A stretch of DNA of 51,097 nt from an uncultured Fibrobacter sp. (lineage in GTDB: Bacteria > Fibrobacterota > Fibrobacteria > Fibrobacterales > Fibrobacteraceae). Shown in pieces: positions 43,720 to 50,820 of the stretch. Positions within the stretch are counted from its first letter, which is position 1. Every line of letters starts with the position of its first letter. The notes below the pieces were generated by a model, which saw nothing but the letters and a program-made list of their open reading frames with translations, was not told where the DNA came from and ran no database searches. A program made the position numbers and the translations under genes. The DNA is taken from contig NZ_CAMVDO010000021.1 in NCBI RefSeq assembly GCF_947166265.1, positions 1-51,097 on the forward strand. The letters run 5' to 3'.

Positions 43720-44379
43720 CTATGCTGCCAGGGCCATGCGGCAGTCTTCGACCAGGTTGTAGTCGTTCAGGTGCTGGAGAAGCTGCTTGCGGTAGTTGTT
43801 TGTGGAGGCACGGGTGCAGCCCATGCGGCGGGCGGCCTCGGCGTCGGTGGGGTTCAGGCCGTCGTAGCAGATGTCCATGAGGGTGTCGAAGTAGCGGAGG
43901 AGCGTCGGATTGCCCTTGAGGCTGCGCTTGATGGCATCGATGGCGTCCTTGAGGTAGACGTTGTTTTCCATGTCGTTGGGGGCGCTGCAGTTCTCTATGT
44001 AGTCGAGAGGCTCTTCGCGGTCGTCTCTTTTGGCGTTCTCGCGCTTGTTGGTCTGGAGCTGCCATTTGACCTTGTTGGCTGCGTGGGCCATGAAGGGTAC
44101 GCCGAGGGTGGCGTCGAATTCCTGGGCTGTCTTCAGGAATACTTCGAAGGTCTCTCCCATGACGGCGGCGCGGCGGTCAGCGACGCTGTAGCCGTGGTAG
44201 CCAAAATCGGAGTCCATGTTGTAGGACTGCTTGGCGGCGATTCCTACGATTTTGTCGCCGTATTGCTCCCATATCTGCCCGATGGCGCTTGCGCGGGCTT
44301 CCTCGGTCGGGGCGGTCTGGGCGAGCGCGATGAGGTTGTTGATCGGGGTGGCGGTGGCCGGGGTGTTGTTGTGACGCAT
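43720..44379 (-). CDS. Sigma-70-like factor, copy B (diverged)
   Basis: A 219-residue protein, start ATG 44379 after AAAGGAG; the longer upstream frame passes through the leader hairpin and is rejected. It is diverged from copies A and C but keeps the same plan: N-terminal region with IWEQYGDKIVGIAAKQSYNM, region-2-like VPFMAHAANKVKWQLQTNKR, and a C-terminal helix-turn-helix (TDAEAARRMGCTRASTNNYR). The TDAEAARR(M/I)GC core is almost identical in all three. It is convergent with the Rpn gene. Confidence 0.72.
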   Translation of the reverse strand: MRHNNTPATATPINNLIALAQTAPTEEARASAIGQIWEQYGDKIVGIAAKQSYNMDSDFGYHGYSVADRRAAVMGETFEVFLKTAQEFDATLGVPFMAHAANKVKWQLQTNKRENAKRDDREEPLDYIENCSAPNDMENNVYLKDAIDAIKRSLKGNPTLLRYFDTLMDICYDGLNPTDAEAARRMGCTRASTNNYRKQLLQHLNDYNLVEDCRMALAA

Positions 44380-44444
44380 GGGCGTACTCCTTTGGGTGTT
44401 TGAAGGTGTCCGTCGGCTGGCGGACGGCGAGAAAAGACGACAAA

Positions 44445-44469
44445 AGCCCCTTGATAAGTTTTTTATCAA
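44445..44469 (-). promoter_or_regulatory. Leader hairpin before sigma copy B
   Basis: A 7-bp stem TTGATAA/TTATCAA on the minus strand is followed by GGGGCTTTTG. It corresponds to the TTTTGAT...ATCAAGGGGCT hairpins of copies A and C but is shorter, with a weaker T-run. Confidence 0.55.
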
Positions 44470-44634
44470 AAGACGGTGCTGTACCGTAAATGCAAAAAAA
44501 TGTGGATTTATTTGGTCAAGCCGAGGGCGAGACCATTATATATATAATGCAGGGGAGCGCTCATCGGGGCGCAGGAGGACCAAACAGAGAAAATATCAAA
44601 AACTCTCATGTTTACAAATATAGCTAGAACCAGC

Positions 44635-44649
44635 TGTCAAAAGATGACA
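44635..44649. promoter_or_regulatory. Dyad TGTCA-N5-TGACA upstream of sigma B
   Basis: Second copy of the inverted repeat found at 41849-41863, with the same downstream TATATTT and ACATGAGA context. Confidence 0.65.
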
Positions 44650-44758
44650 CTCGGATTTTAGACCTTAAAAAGTTTTGTAAATTTTACTTAACAGCATACC
44701 CGCAAACCAATTCATAATCGTGCTTATATATCGTTTTCAATTTTCAAAATGTAAAACG

Positions 44759-44790
44759 AAATCGCATTTTTTTTCAAAAAAAAGCGATTT
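44759..44790. terminator. Long A/T hairpin in the 44.4-44.9 kb gap
   Basis: AAATCGC followed by a T-run and A-run closes with GCGATTT, giving a stem of about 15 bp. It is symmetric and could end transcription in either direction. The rest of this gap (44650-44900) shows no gene. Confidence 0.5.
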
Positions 44791-44923
44791 TCAGCCCTAT
44801 TTATAATTTCTTGGGGCAGTCCCGCAGAGTTCGTGTCAGTCTGCAAGCTTTTTTTGTGTTGGTGATTGACTATCGAGTATTGCAAAACGATAAGAGAATG
44901 TACAAGAGAAAAGGAGAGCTCCG

Positions 44924-45268
44924 ATGTCTAAACTGACAGATGATATTGATGAATCTTACCGGCAAATCAAGAATTGGCCCGGCTACATAGAAGGCTGGCT
45001 GAAGACCTTCAAGACGTTTTCTGAGGGAACTTATGGCGTGTTTCGTGAAATCGTACAGGAGCATCCTGATATCGGCAAGGCCGCCATTATTATTATGGCG
45101 CATAATCAAGCTGGAAATTTGCTTACCCGTGTTCGAGATTCCTCCTGTAGTGACGACGATGCCTTTAATGAAGTTGTCGGTGCACTGGCTCCTATGTACG
45201 AGATGTTTTATGACCGTCTGATTCATGAGACCATCGAAAATCTGGATGGGGAACTCGAAGATACATAG
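44924..45268 (+). CDS. Small helical protein of the MYEMFYDRL family, second copy
   Basis: A 114-residue protein after an AAGGAGAG site at ATG 44924, homologous over its whole length to the 99-residue protein at 23.6 kb (FREIVQEHPDIGKAAIIIMA, then APMYEMFYDRL). It stands alone between two sigma-like genes and is convergent to copy C. No membrane segment. Function unknown. Confidence 0.75.
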   Translation: MSKLTDDIDESYRQIKNWPGYIEGWLKTFKTFSEGTYGVFREIVQEHPDIGKAAIIIMAHNQAGNLLTRVRDSSCSDDDAFNEVVGALAPMYEMFYDRLIHETIENLDGELEDT

Positions 45269-45300
45269 GGAGTTGACTAAGGATTTTTTTTCCTTGCAGG

Positions 45301-46035
45301 CTACGCCGCCATCAGTAGGCGGAATTCTTCTTTGAGTCCGCATTCGGTCATGATTTGAAGGAGGTTGCTTTTCACGTTTTTCATGTTGGCGCGTTCGCAG
45401 CCGATGCGTCTGGCGGCTTCGGCGTCGGAGTAATTGCCTTCGCGGCAGAGCTCGTACATGATGTTGAACCTGTTGAGTGCCTTGGGGTCGCGTGCGGCAA
45501 GGCGCTTTTTGAATCGGACTAGCAAATCCTTTTTGTCAAAATCGCAGTCCAGTTCGTTGCGTTCCCCGGTAAAGGGGTTTACGTCGCAATTGTCGATGCG
45601 GGAATACGATTCCTCGTCGGAATCGCTGTTGCTTGTGCAGCGGTCGAGTTCCTCGCGCTTGCTGCGCTTGGCGTTTTTGCGCTTTTCGTCGCGCATGCGC
45701 CATTCTCCGATTTTGGCGATGTAGGCGGCAAAGGGAACCTTTCGGCTCGGCTCGAAATCCGAAACCGCCTTACAGAAAAGCATATAGGCGGTGCCCGCCT
45801 GGTAGGACTGGCGTTCGGCAGGGCTGTAACCCCGGAGACTGAAGTCGGAGTCGATCAGGTAGGAATTCTTTGCCACGAGAGCGGTAAAGTTCTCCCCGAA
45901 AATGGTCCAAAGGGCCTGAATTTCCCTTTCGTAGGCTTCTGGGGTCGGGGCGGTCTGGGCGCGCGTGATGAGTTTGTTGATTTCGGTGGTTGCCTGGATT
46001 TTTTTGGTGGTGGTTGCTTGGTTGTTGAGCGCCAT
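45301..46035 (-). CDS. Sigma-70-like factor, copy C
   Basis: A 244-residue near-twin of copy A, with the same region-2-like segment (KVPFAAYIAKIGEWRMRDEK) and helix-turn-helix (SDAEAARRIGCERANMKN). Differences cluster at the N-terminus and in the 165-185 region; the middle is identical to copy A at nucleotide level, pointing to recent duplication or gene conversion. ATG 46035 follows AAGGAG, with the same GCACACACCC leader sequence as copy A. Confidence 0.75.
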   Translation of the reverse strand: MALNNQATTTKKIQATTEINKLITRAQTAPTPEAYEREIQALWTIFGENFTALVAKNSYLIDSDFSLRGYSPAERQSYQAGTAYMLFCKAVSDFEPSRKVPFAAYIAKIGEWRMRDEKRKNAKRSKREELDRCTSNSDSDEESYSRIDNCDVNPFTGERNELDCDFDKKDLLVRFKKRLAARDPKALNRFNIMYELCREGNYSDAEAARRIGCERANMKNVKSNLLQIMTECGLKEEFRLLMAA

Positions 46036-46090
46036 AAGCTACTCCTTGGGTGTGTGCCCCTGTCGGGGCGGGTTGGAAATTTTTGACAAT

Positions 46091-46123
46091 AAAAAAGAGC
46101 CCTTTGATTTAAATCAAAAGGCT
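46091..46123 (-). promoter_or_regulatory. Leader attenuator-like hairpin before sigma copy C
   Basis: Minus-strand stem AGCCTTTTGATTT/AAATCAAAGGGCT followed by CTTTTTTATT. Same position and sequence family as the copy A leader hairpin. Confidence 0.75.
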
Positions 46124-46138
46124 ATTTATATGTCTAGC

Positions 46139-46153
46139 GATCTACAAGAGATC
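46139..46153. promoter_or_regulatory. Leader dyad GATCTACAAGAGATC (sigma C)
   Basis: Identical 15-mer to that before copy A, followed on the plus strand by the shared CTACAAATAATATATG. Confidence 0.7.
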
Positions 46154-46179
46154 TACTTTGCTACAAATAATATATGTCT

Positions 46180-46195
46180 AAGGCATCAATGCCTT
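46180..46195. promoter_or_regulatory. Palindrome AAGGCAT-CA-ATGCCTT
   Basis: A perfect 7-bp inverted repeat located where the -35 of the sigma copy C promoter would be. Candidate operator; not shared with copies A or B. The gap from here to 46411 holds no gene I can support. Confidence 0.5.
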
Positions 46196-46411
46196 GTGAC
46201 TTCCCTTAATATAGGGGGGGATTCCTTCTCCTATCCCTCTCCCTTCTTGGGTGATAACCCAAGTTGGACATTATGGGGGCTTTTTAGGGGATGCCAACAA
46301 TGCAAAAAATGCCTGGTGTAAATAAAAAAGTGAAAAAAACGTGCCAGCGTGGCACGGCGAAATTATGACCGCGAAAAGCTCTGCAAAATTTCCGTTGCGG
46401 CTGCAGCCCCG

Positions 46412-47674
46412 CTACAGTCCGTTGATGAGGGTGTTCATCTCGCTGATTCTTGAGATGTAGGTGCTTTTAAGCATCGAAATCGCTTCGTCGAAGGGTTTGT
46501 CCCTGTCGGGAAATTCGCTCGACTTATTGCTTATGGGCCACTTGGCGTAGTTTCGCTCGTTTGATTCTTTCGTATATTCGACCAGGGAGTCGATGAAAAA
46601 TGGGATTTGTTCGAAGTTCGTCTTGTATTGTGCCCACCGCTCCTGAATCGTTTTTTTGAAGACGTCATTTGACATCAGTGCGGCAAACCATATGCCGCTT
46701 GTAATTTTCCACCCTTTCACGTTTTTTGCCAAGAAGGTTCCCCAGTCGAAATCCCATACGGGTCCTGCTTTCAGGGGACCATGGTCCTTGTACATAAAGA
46801 CGCTTTTGGGGTGCATGGGTTCGCAGTTTTCGGCAAGTTCGTTGACAATCAGGTAGTCGGCAAAAGACGGAAAATCAAGATAGTCTTCGATGGAAAGAGT
46901 ATCGCAATCTCCATAGAGAATGCATTCAATGGTGTCGATATAGCTTGCGATGTGCGATACCTGTTCCTCGGTTGGTTGGCTTGGACTCTTGATGTTGATG
47001 GGGAGGTCGTTGACAGGGGACCTGAACTTGAATTCTTCGTCGTAGTACTTGTCGAATTCCAAAAGGTAGGCGTCATCGCTGATGTTGAGACGGTTCTTGT
47101 TTATCTGGACTTTTTCGCAGACAAAGTAGTTGCCCAGGAATTTGCCGTTTAAAAAGACTTCCGCGAATTTTCCGCTTGGAACCCAATCGAGTCTTGTTTT
47201 TTTGGCGATTTCGAAGGCGACCGCGTTACGGATAAGCGTTCGGTCAAAATAGTTTGCGAGCAGAATCCATTTTTTTGCCTCTTTCATTCCCATGAAATTC
47301 TGCTTTTGCTCGAATTTTATGGTGTACGGCTTCTTGGGCTTAAGCCACGTTGAATTTCCCCTGCCGCTGATCGTGAGTTCCATGATTTCGCTTTCGGGCG
47401 CTCGCTCGCCCCATACTTGCAGCTTGGCAGGAACCTCCGTTTCGCGGTCCTTGATTTCCTGGCGATCCTCCGTCTCGATGACGATTCTCGGGATGCCTAC
47501 ATAAGGAAATTCCGTGTCGTCAAGAGGAAGGTAGTTCTTGACGTCGTCGCAGGAATCATCGAAACAGTTTGCGCTGTTGCTGCAGGCGGTAAATCCGCAT
47601 GTCACGAACACGGTGAACGTGCATACAAGGAAATGCTGGGCGAATCGCCTGATTGTTGTCTGAAACGCCGTCAT
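46412..47674 (-). CDS. CotH-kinase-family lipoprotein
   Basis: A 420-residue protein starting at ATG 47674 (MTAFQTTIRR, GGA upstream). The signal peptide ends in a lipobox FTAC (Cys31), so it is a predicted lipoprotein. The CotH domain has the diagnostic GRGNSTW (104-110) with KKPYTIKF, WILLANYFDRTLIRNAVA, VFLNGKFLGNY and the metal-binding-type GPVWDFDWGTF. CotH proteins are atypical protein kinases; in fibre-degrading bacteria they are often exported or surface proteins. No partner gene adjoins it. Confidence 0.85.
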   Translation of the reverse strand: MTAFQTTIRRFAQHFLVCTFTVFVTCGFTACSNSANCFDDSCDDVKNYLPLDDTEFPYVGIPRIVIETEDRQEIKDRETEVPAKLQVWGERAPESEIMELTISGRGNSTWLKPKKPYTIKFEQKQNFMGMKEAKKWILLANYFDRTLIRNAVAFEIAKKTRLDWVPSGKFAEVFLNGKFLGNYFVCEKVQINKNRLNISDDAYLLEFDKYYDEEFKFRSPVNDLPINIKSPSQPTEEQVSHIASYIDTIECILYGDCDTLSIEDYLDFPSFADYLIVNELAENCEPMHPKSVFMYKDHGPLKAGPVWDFDWGTFLAKNVKGWKITSGIWFAALMSNDVFKKTIQERWAQYKTNFEQIPFFIDSLVEYTKESNERNYAKWPISNKSSEFPDRDKPFDEAISMLKSTYISRISEMNTLINGL

Positions 47675-47728
47675 GGGGAGTCCTGCGAATATGGGGTAAA
47701 TGTAGATAAAATTTGCAGGGTATAAATA

Positions 47729-47760
47729 AAGACCCCGATGCTTTTGCATCGAGGTCTTTA
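47729..47760 (-). terminator. Terminator downstream of the acyl-CoA dehydrogenase gene
   Basis: Stem AAAGACC-CGATGC/GCATCG-GGTCTTT with a 4-nt loop. T-runs on both sides make it bidirectional; it separates the dehydrogenase from the cotH gene. Confidence 0.85.
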
Positions 47761-48324
47761 AGCTTTATGCGCTTTCGCGTTAGCGAGGTTTACGCCTTCC
47801 TGTAGCTCTCCATCGCTTCCACGCTGAGGCTCTTCACGAAGTTGTAGTGCTTGGCGACTTCAGCTTCAGCAAGGTTCAGGTACACCTTCATGCTCTTTTC
47901 GAACAGTTCCGGTGCCTTGGTGGCGTCGCGGAGCATGAGCTGGCTCATCACGCAGTTGGCGGCGAGTTCATACAAGTGACGGCTGCAGAGGTCGGTGAAC
48001 TCGTTGTTGTTCGCGGCCTTCACAACTTCGATGGCTTCGTTGAACTTCGCGTCCATGGCCTTCGCGCGGGCCTTGAGGCTCTCGTATTCGGCGGCCACTT
48101 CGCCCGCTTCCAGTTCCTCGAGCATCTGGCTGTAGGTTCCGGTGGTGATGTGCGGGAGGGCGGCAACCGTCTGCAACTGCGTCGTGCCTTCGTAAATGGA
48201 GGTGATGCGTGCATCGCGGTAGAGGCGCTGGCAGGCGTATTCGAGCATGTAGCCGGAACCGCCGTGAACCTGGATGCTGTCGTAGGCGTTCAGGTTGGCG
48301 TATTCGGAGTTCATGCAGTCGCAC

Positions 48325-48390
48325 GACCGTTCGGCTTGCGCCTCACTCTCGCCTCCGCCCCAGCTTAACGCATGGGGCTTTGAGGCTCAC
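48325..48390 (-). repeat. Structured 66-bp element, copy 3
   Basis: On the sense (minus) strand it runs from GTGAGCC to ACGGTC. Its first hairpin is GCCCCA/TGGGGC with a 10-nt loop; the second is GGC-GCAA-GCC. Shared core GGCGAGAGTGA links the two. Confidence 0.85.
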
Positions 48391-48628
48391 GGGCAAGCGG
48401 AGTGCATGCAGAGGCGAGCTTCGTGTAAAGCTTGAGTTCGGCCTTTTCTTCGTCGGTGAGCTTGCGGTCACGTTCGATGTCTTCCAGTCCCTTGTAGATA
48501 TCCACGTAGCGGGATGTCTGGTAAAGGAGGGCGCGGCCGGCATCAAGGCGGGCCTTGATGTTGGAAAGCATCTCGTAGATAGCCGGGAAGTTGATGATGG
48601 CCTGGCCGAACTGCTTACGGTGTTATGA

Positions 48629-48693
48629 GACCGTTTCGCTTGCGCTTCACTCTCGCCAACACGACTCGTTGATACGAGTCGCTTTTGGCTCAC
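48629..48693 (-). repeat. Structured 65-bp element, copy 2
   Basis: GTGAGCC to ACGGTC on the sense strand. First hairpin CGACTCGT-ATCA-ACGAGTCG (8 bp); the second is a shortened AGC-GCAA-GC. It interrupts codons between NEALAYA and RKQFG. Confidence 0.88.
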
Positions 48694-48836
48694 AGCGTAG
48701 GCGAGAGCTTCGTTGTAGGCCATCTGGCTGATGCCCACGGACTGTGCTGCAATGCCGAGGCGGGCGCCGTTCATGAGGGCCATCACGTACTTGATAAGAC
48801 CGAACTTGCGGCGGCCACAGAGTTCAGCTCTTACAC

Positions 48837-48901
48837 GACCGTTCGGCTTACGCCTCACTCTCGCCTACACGGCTCATTAAGATGAGCCGCTTTAGGCTCA
48901 C
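48837..48901 (-). repeat. Structured 65-bp element, copy 1
   Basis: GTGAGCC to ACGGTC on the sense strand. First hairpin CGGCTCAT-CTTA-ATGAGCCG (8 bp), second GGC-GTAA-GCC. It follows the codon for the last A of YKNA and introduces an in-frame TAA. Confidence 0.88.
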
Positions 48902-49678
48902 AGCGTTCTTGTAGACAAGTTCGCAAGTCGGGCTTCCGTGAATACCGAGCTTGTTTTCGATGCGGCGCACGTTCACGCCACCGTCGCGCTTGTCGTAGAT
49001 GAACATCGAAAGGCCGCGGCCGTCGTGGGTGCCTTCTTCGGAGCGGGCGAGCACCAGGTGAATGTCGGAGTCACCGTTCGTGATGAAGCGCTTCACGCCG
49101 TTCAGGTACCAGCACTTGTCTTCTTCGCTGTAGGTGGCCTTGAGCATCACGCGCTGCAGGTCGGAACCGGCATCGGGTTCGGTCAGGTCCATGGACATCG
49201 TCTCGCCGGCGCACACGCGCGGGATAAAGCGGGAACGCTGGTCCTCGTCGCCGAATTCATACAAGGTCTCGATGCAGTCCTGCAGGGACCAGATGTTCTC
49301 GAAACCGGCGTCTGCAGAGGCGATCATTTCGTTGATGGCCGTGTAGGCGGTAATCGGGAAGTTCAGGCCGCCGAAGCGGCGCGGCATGGTCACACCGTTG
49401 AGGCCAGCCTTGCGGGTGGCTTCCAGGTTCTCGTAGGTTTTGCTTGCGTAGCGCACGCGGCCGTCTTCGCAGTGGGGGCCTTCGGCGTCCACGTCTTCCG
49501 AGTTCGGGAAGATGGTGTTCGCGGTGATGTCGCCTGCGACTTCGAGCACGCGGTTGTAGCTGTCTATCGCGTCGGCGTAGTCTTCCGGCGCGTAGTCAAA
49601 GCTGTCCTTGTCGGCGTAGCCGTTTTCCTTGAGCTCCACGATGCGCTGCATCAAAGGAGAGCTTTCAAGGTTGAACTG

Positions 49679-49841
49679 GGGGCATCCTCGAAAAAATCCT
49701 TCTAAAAAATTCGGCTGCGACACTTCGTGCAAGTTCGTCACTCGACTTGGTAAAGACCTCCAGTATTCACCAAGTCTCGTTCCTTCTTGCACTCGGTCTC
49801 GCTCGAATTTTTCTGACGAAGTATTTTTCCTCGGCTGCCGG
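49679..49841. mobile_element. 163-bp near-palindromic MITE-like insertion in the dehydrogenase gene
   Basis: Both ends share imperfect 40-bp inverted repeats (GGCATCCTCGAAAAAATCC on one side, the complement of GGAAAAATACTTCG on the other). The centre is a long stem: CGACTTGGT/ACCAAGTC flanked by CAAG/CTTG. There is no coding capacity. It sits after codon 11 of the dehydrogenase. Confidence 0.75.
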
Positions 49842-49880
49842 AATCTCTGGATGGCCTGTGTAAAAATTCGCCGTTGTATA

Positions 49881-50020
49881 AAGGGGGAGGTGTCCCCCTC
49901 GCTTTAGCCCCGGCCCCCGCCCCTATAATCGCTCCCTTCGGGAACCCAAACAAAACCCGCCCCGGCCGGGTCTTACGCTACCCCCACTGCGGGTGCTCAG
50001 ACGCCGCACCCGCAACGCCC
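49881..50020. repeat. GC-rich palindromic intergenic repeat region
   Basis: A C/G-rich block unlike its flanks, with hairpins GGGGGA/TCCCCC, TCCC/GGGA and CGGGTGC-like units, directly upstream of the lost start codon of the dehydrogenase. No gene is visible from 49875 to 50139. Confidence 0.55.
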
Positions 50021-50089
50021 GGGCTTAATACACAGTGCACCCTGTCTTGCGACAGAGTGCTCTATGAATATCATTCTCTTTTACTTAAA

Positions 50090-50129
50090 TTACCCTACAA
50101 ATGTGTAAAAATTGCAAATTGTAGGGTAA
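50090..50129. repeat. 11-bp perfect inverted repeat downstream of the nucleotidyltransferase
   Basis: TTACCCTACAA (50090-50100) and TTGTAGGGTAA (50119-50129) flank an 18-bp spacer. With no T-run it is a poor terminator; a transposon end or operator is as likely. Confidence 0.65.
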
Positions 50130-50139
50130 ATTGTGGAAA

Positions 50140-50820
50140 CTACGCTTCAAGTATCTTGACGATGTTCGGATATTTTGACTTTGCTTCTGAAAGGATTTTA
50201 TTTCTCCATTTCTGCGGAAATTCCAAATAAATCTCCTTGGTGCGCAGGGTTAAATCGTTTCTGTCGATAATCAAGTCGCTCAGGGAACGGATTGTTGCCG
50301 CATCTTTTTCTTTCTTGGCATCATCGTTCCTTAACGGTTGGACAAGAATTTTGTGTAGGACGAATGCCGAAATTTCCGGAACGTTCAAAGAAATCTCATT
50401 GAAAGAAACTTGTTGCGAATACTTGCTTGCAATGTCCATATAGGCAAGCATTTGTGCGGAAAGAGTCAGATGTGGGACCTTTACCACGCTATCGCCATTT
50501 CTCATCTTGGTTACAAGGAATTCAATCTCCAAATCTTCGCGTTCGTATTTCGTCAATCCCGATGCAAGGTCGTTCAGCGGCTCGAAACCCAGTTTTTCCA
50601 GGACATCGGGTATGTTGATTTTCGGGATATTCACATTGGGCTCACGAACCAGAAAATCCAAATCGGTCGTGCGGAGCGCTGGGATTTCGGGAGCGTTGTC
50701 ATAGACGTGTTTGTAAACGAGCAAACACCAGCTTCCAACAAGAATCAGCCTTCTCAATGCGCCCGCATCTTGAAGTTGGGTCAGAATTTCTATAAAGTTA
50801 TTTTCGGGCGAGTTTTCCAA
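50140..50820 (-). CDS. Nucleotidyltransferase-fold protein, possible toxin-type
   Basis: A 226-residue protein. TTG at 50820 is the likely start because AGGAGG lies just upstream. The nucleotidyltransferase signature is LVGS (G29-S30) with TTDLDFLV (D53, D55), the metal-binding pair. The rest is helical. It overlaps the upstream gene by 23 nt on the same strand. Such pairs occur in abortive-infection and toxin-antitoxin modules, but this family is not one I can name. Confidence 0.75.
   Translation of the reverse strand: MENSPENNFIEILTQLQDAGALRRLILVGSWCLLVYKHVYDNAPEIPALRTTDLDFLVREPNVNIPKINIPDVLEKLGFEPLNDLASGLTKYEREDLEIEFLVTKMRNGDSVVKVPHLTLSAQMLAYMDIASKYSQQVSFNEISLNVPEISAFVLHKILVQPLRNDDAKKEKDAATIRSLSDLIIDRNDLTLRTKEIYLEFPQKWRNKILSEAKSKYPNIVKILEA

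Larger units (their letters stand above)
47790..49874 (-). pseudogene. Acyl-CoA dehydrogenase gene interrupted by four palindromic insertions
   Basis: Five coding pieces of one acyl-CoA dehydrogenase can be joined. They are: ANFYTGHPEI (49871-49842); residues from QFNLESS to CELVYKNA (49678-48902); AELCGRRKFG to NEALAYA (48828-48694); RKQFGQAIINF to KLASACTPLA (48619-48392); and MNSEYANLNAYDS to the C-terminus (48314-47790). Family hallmarks are MSMDLTEPDAGSDL, RFITNG and the C-terminal YEGTTQLQ. Each gap holds a palindromic element that breaks the frame with stop codons. The expected start codon reads ACG (49874-49872) where ATG would be expected, next to a GC-rich repeat. The remaining exon-like pieces have no internal stop or frameshift, so the interruptions are recent or the gene is under some constraint. 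As DNA it cannot make a normal enzyme without removal or bypass of the inserts. Confidence 0.9.

Noticed and set aside
44870-45343. Minus-strand frame of 157 codons at 44.9-45.3 kb
   Set aside because: It is the antisense of the 114-residue gene, which has a strong ribosome-binding site and a homologue elsewhere in the window.
40870-46035. CRISPR or tandem-repeat array among the repeated sequences at 40-46 kb
   Set aside because: The repeats are paralogous genes and their leaders. There are no regularly spaced short repeats with unique spacers anywhere in the window, and no cas genes.
45965-46321. Plus-strand frame of 118 codons across the sigma C leader
   Set aside because: It reads through the promoter, dyad and hairpin of the sigma-like gene and has no homology or ribosome-binding site.
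48325-48901. Group I or II intron, or intein, in the dehydrogenase gene
   Set aside because: At 65-66 bp the inserts are far too short for any known self-splicing intron or intein, and no maturase or endonuclease is encoded.
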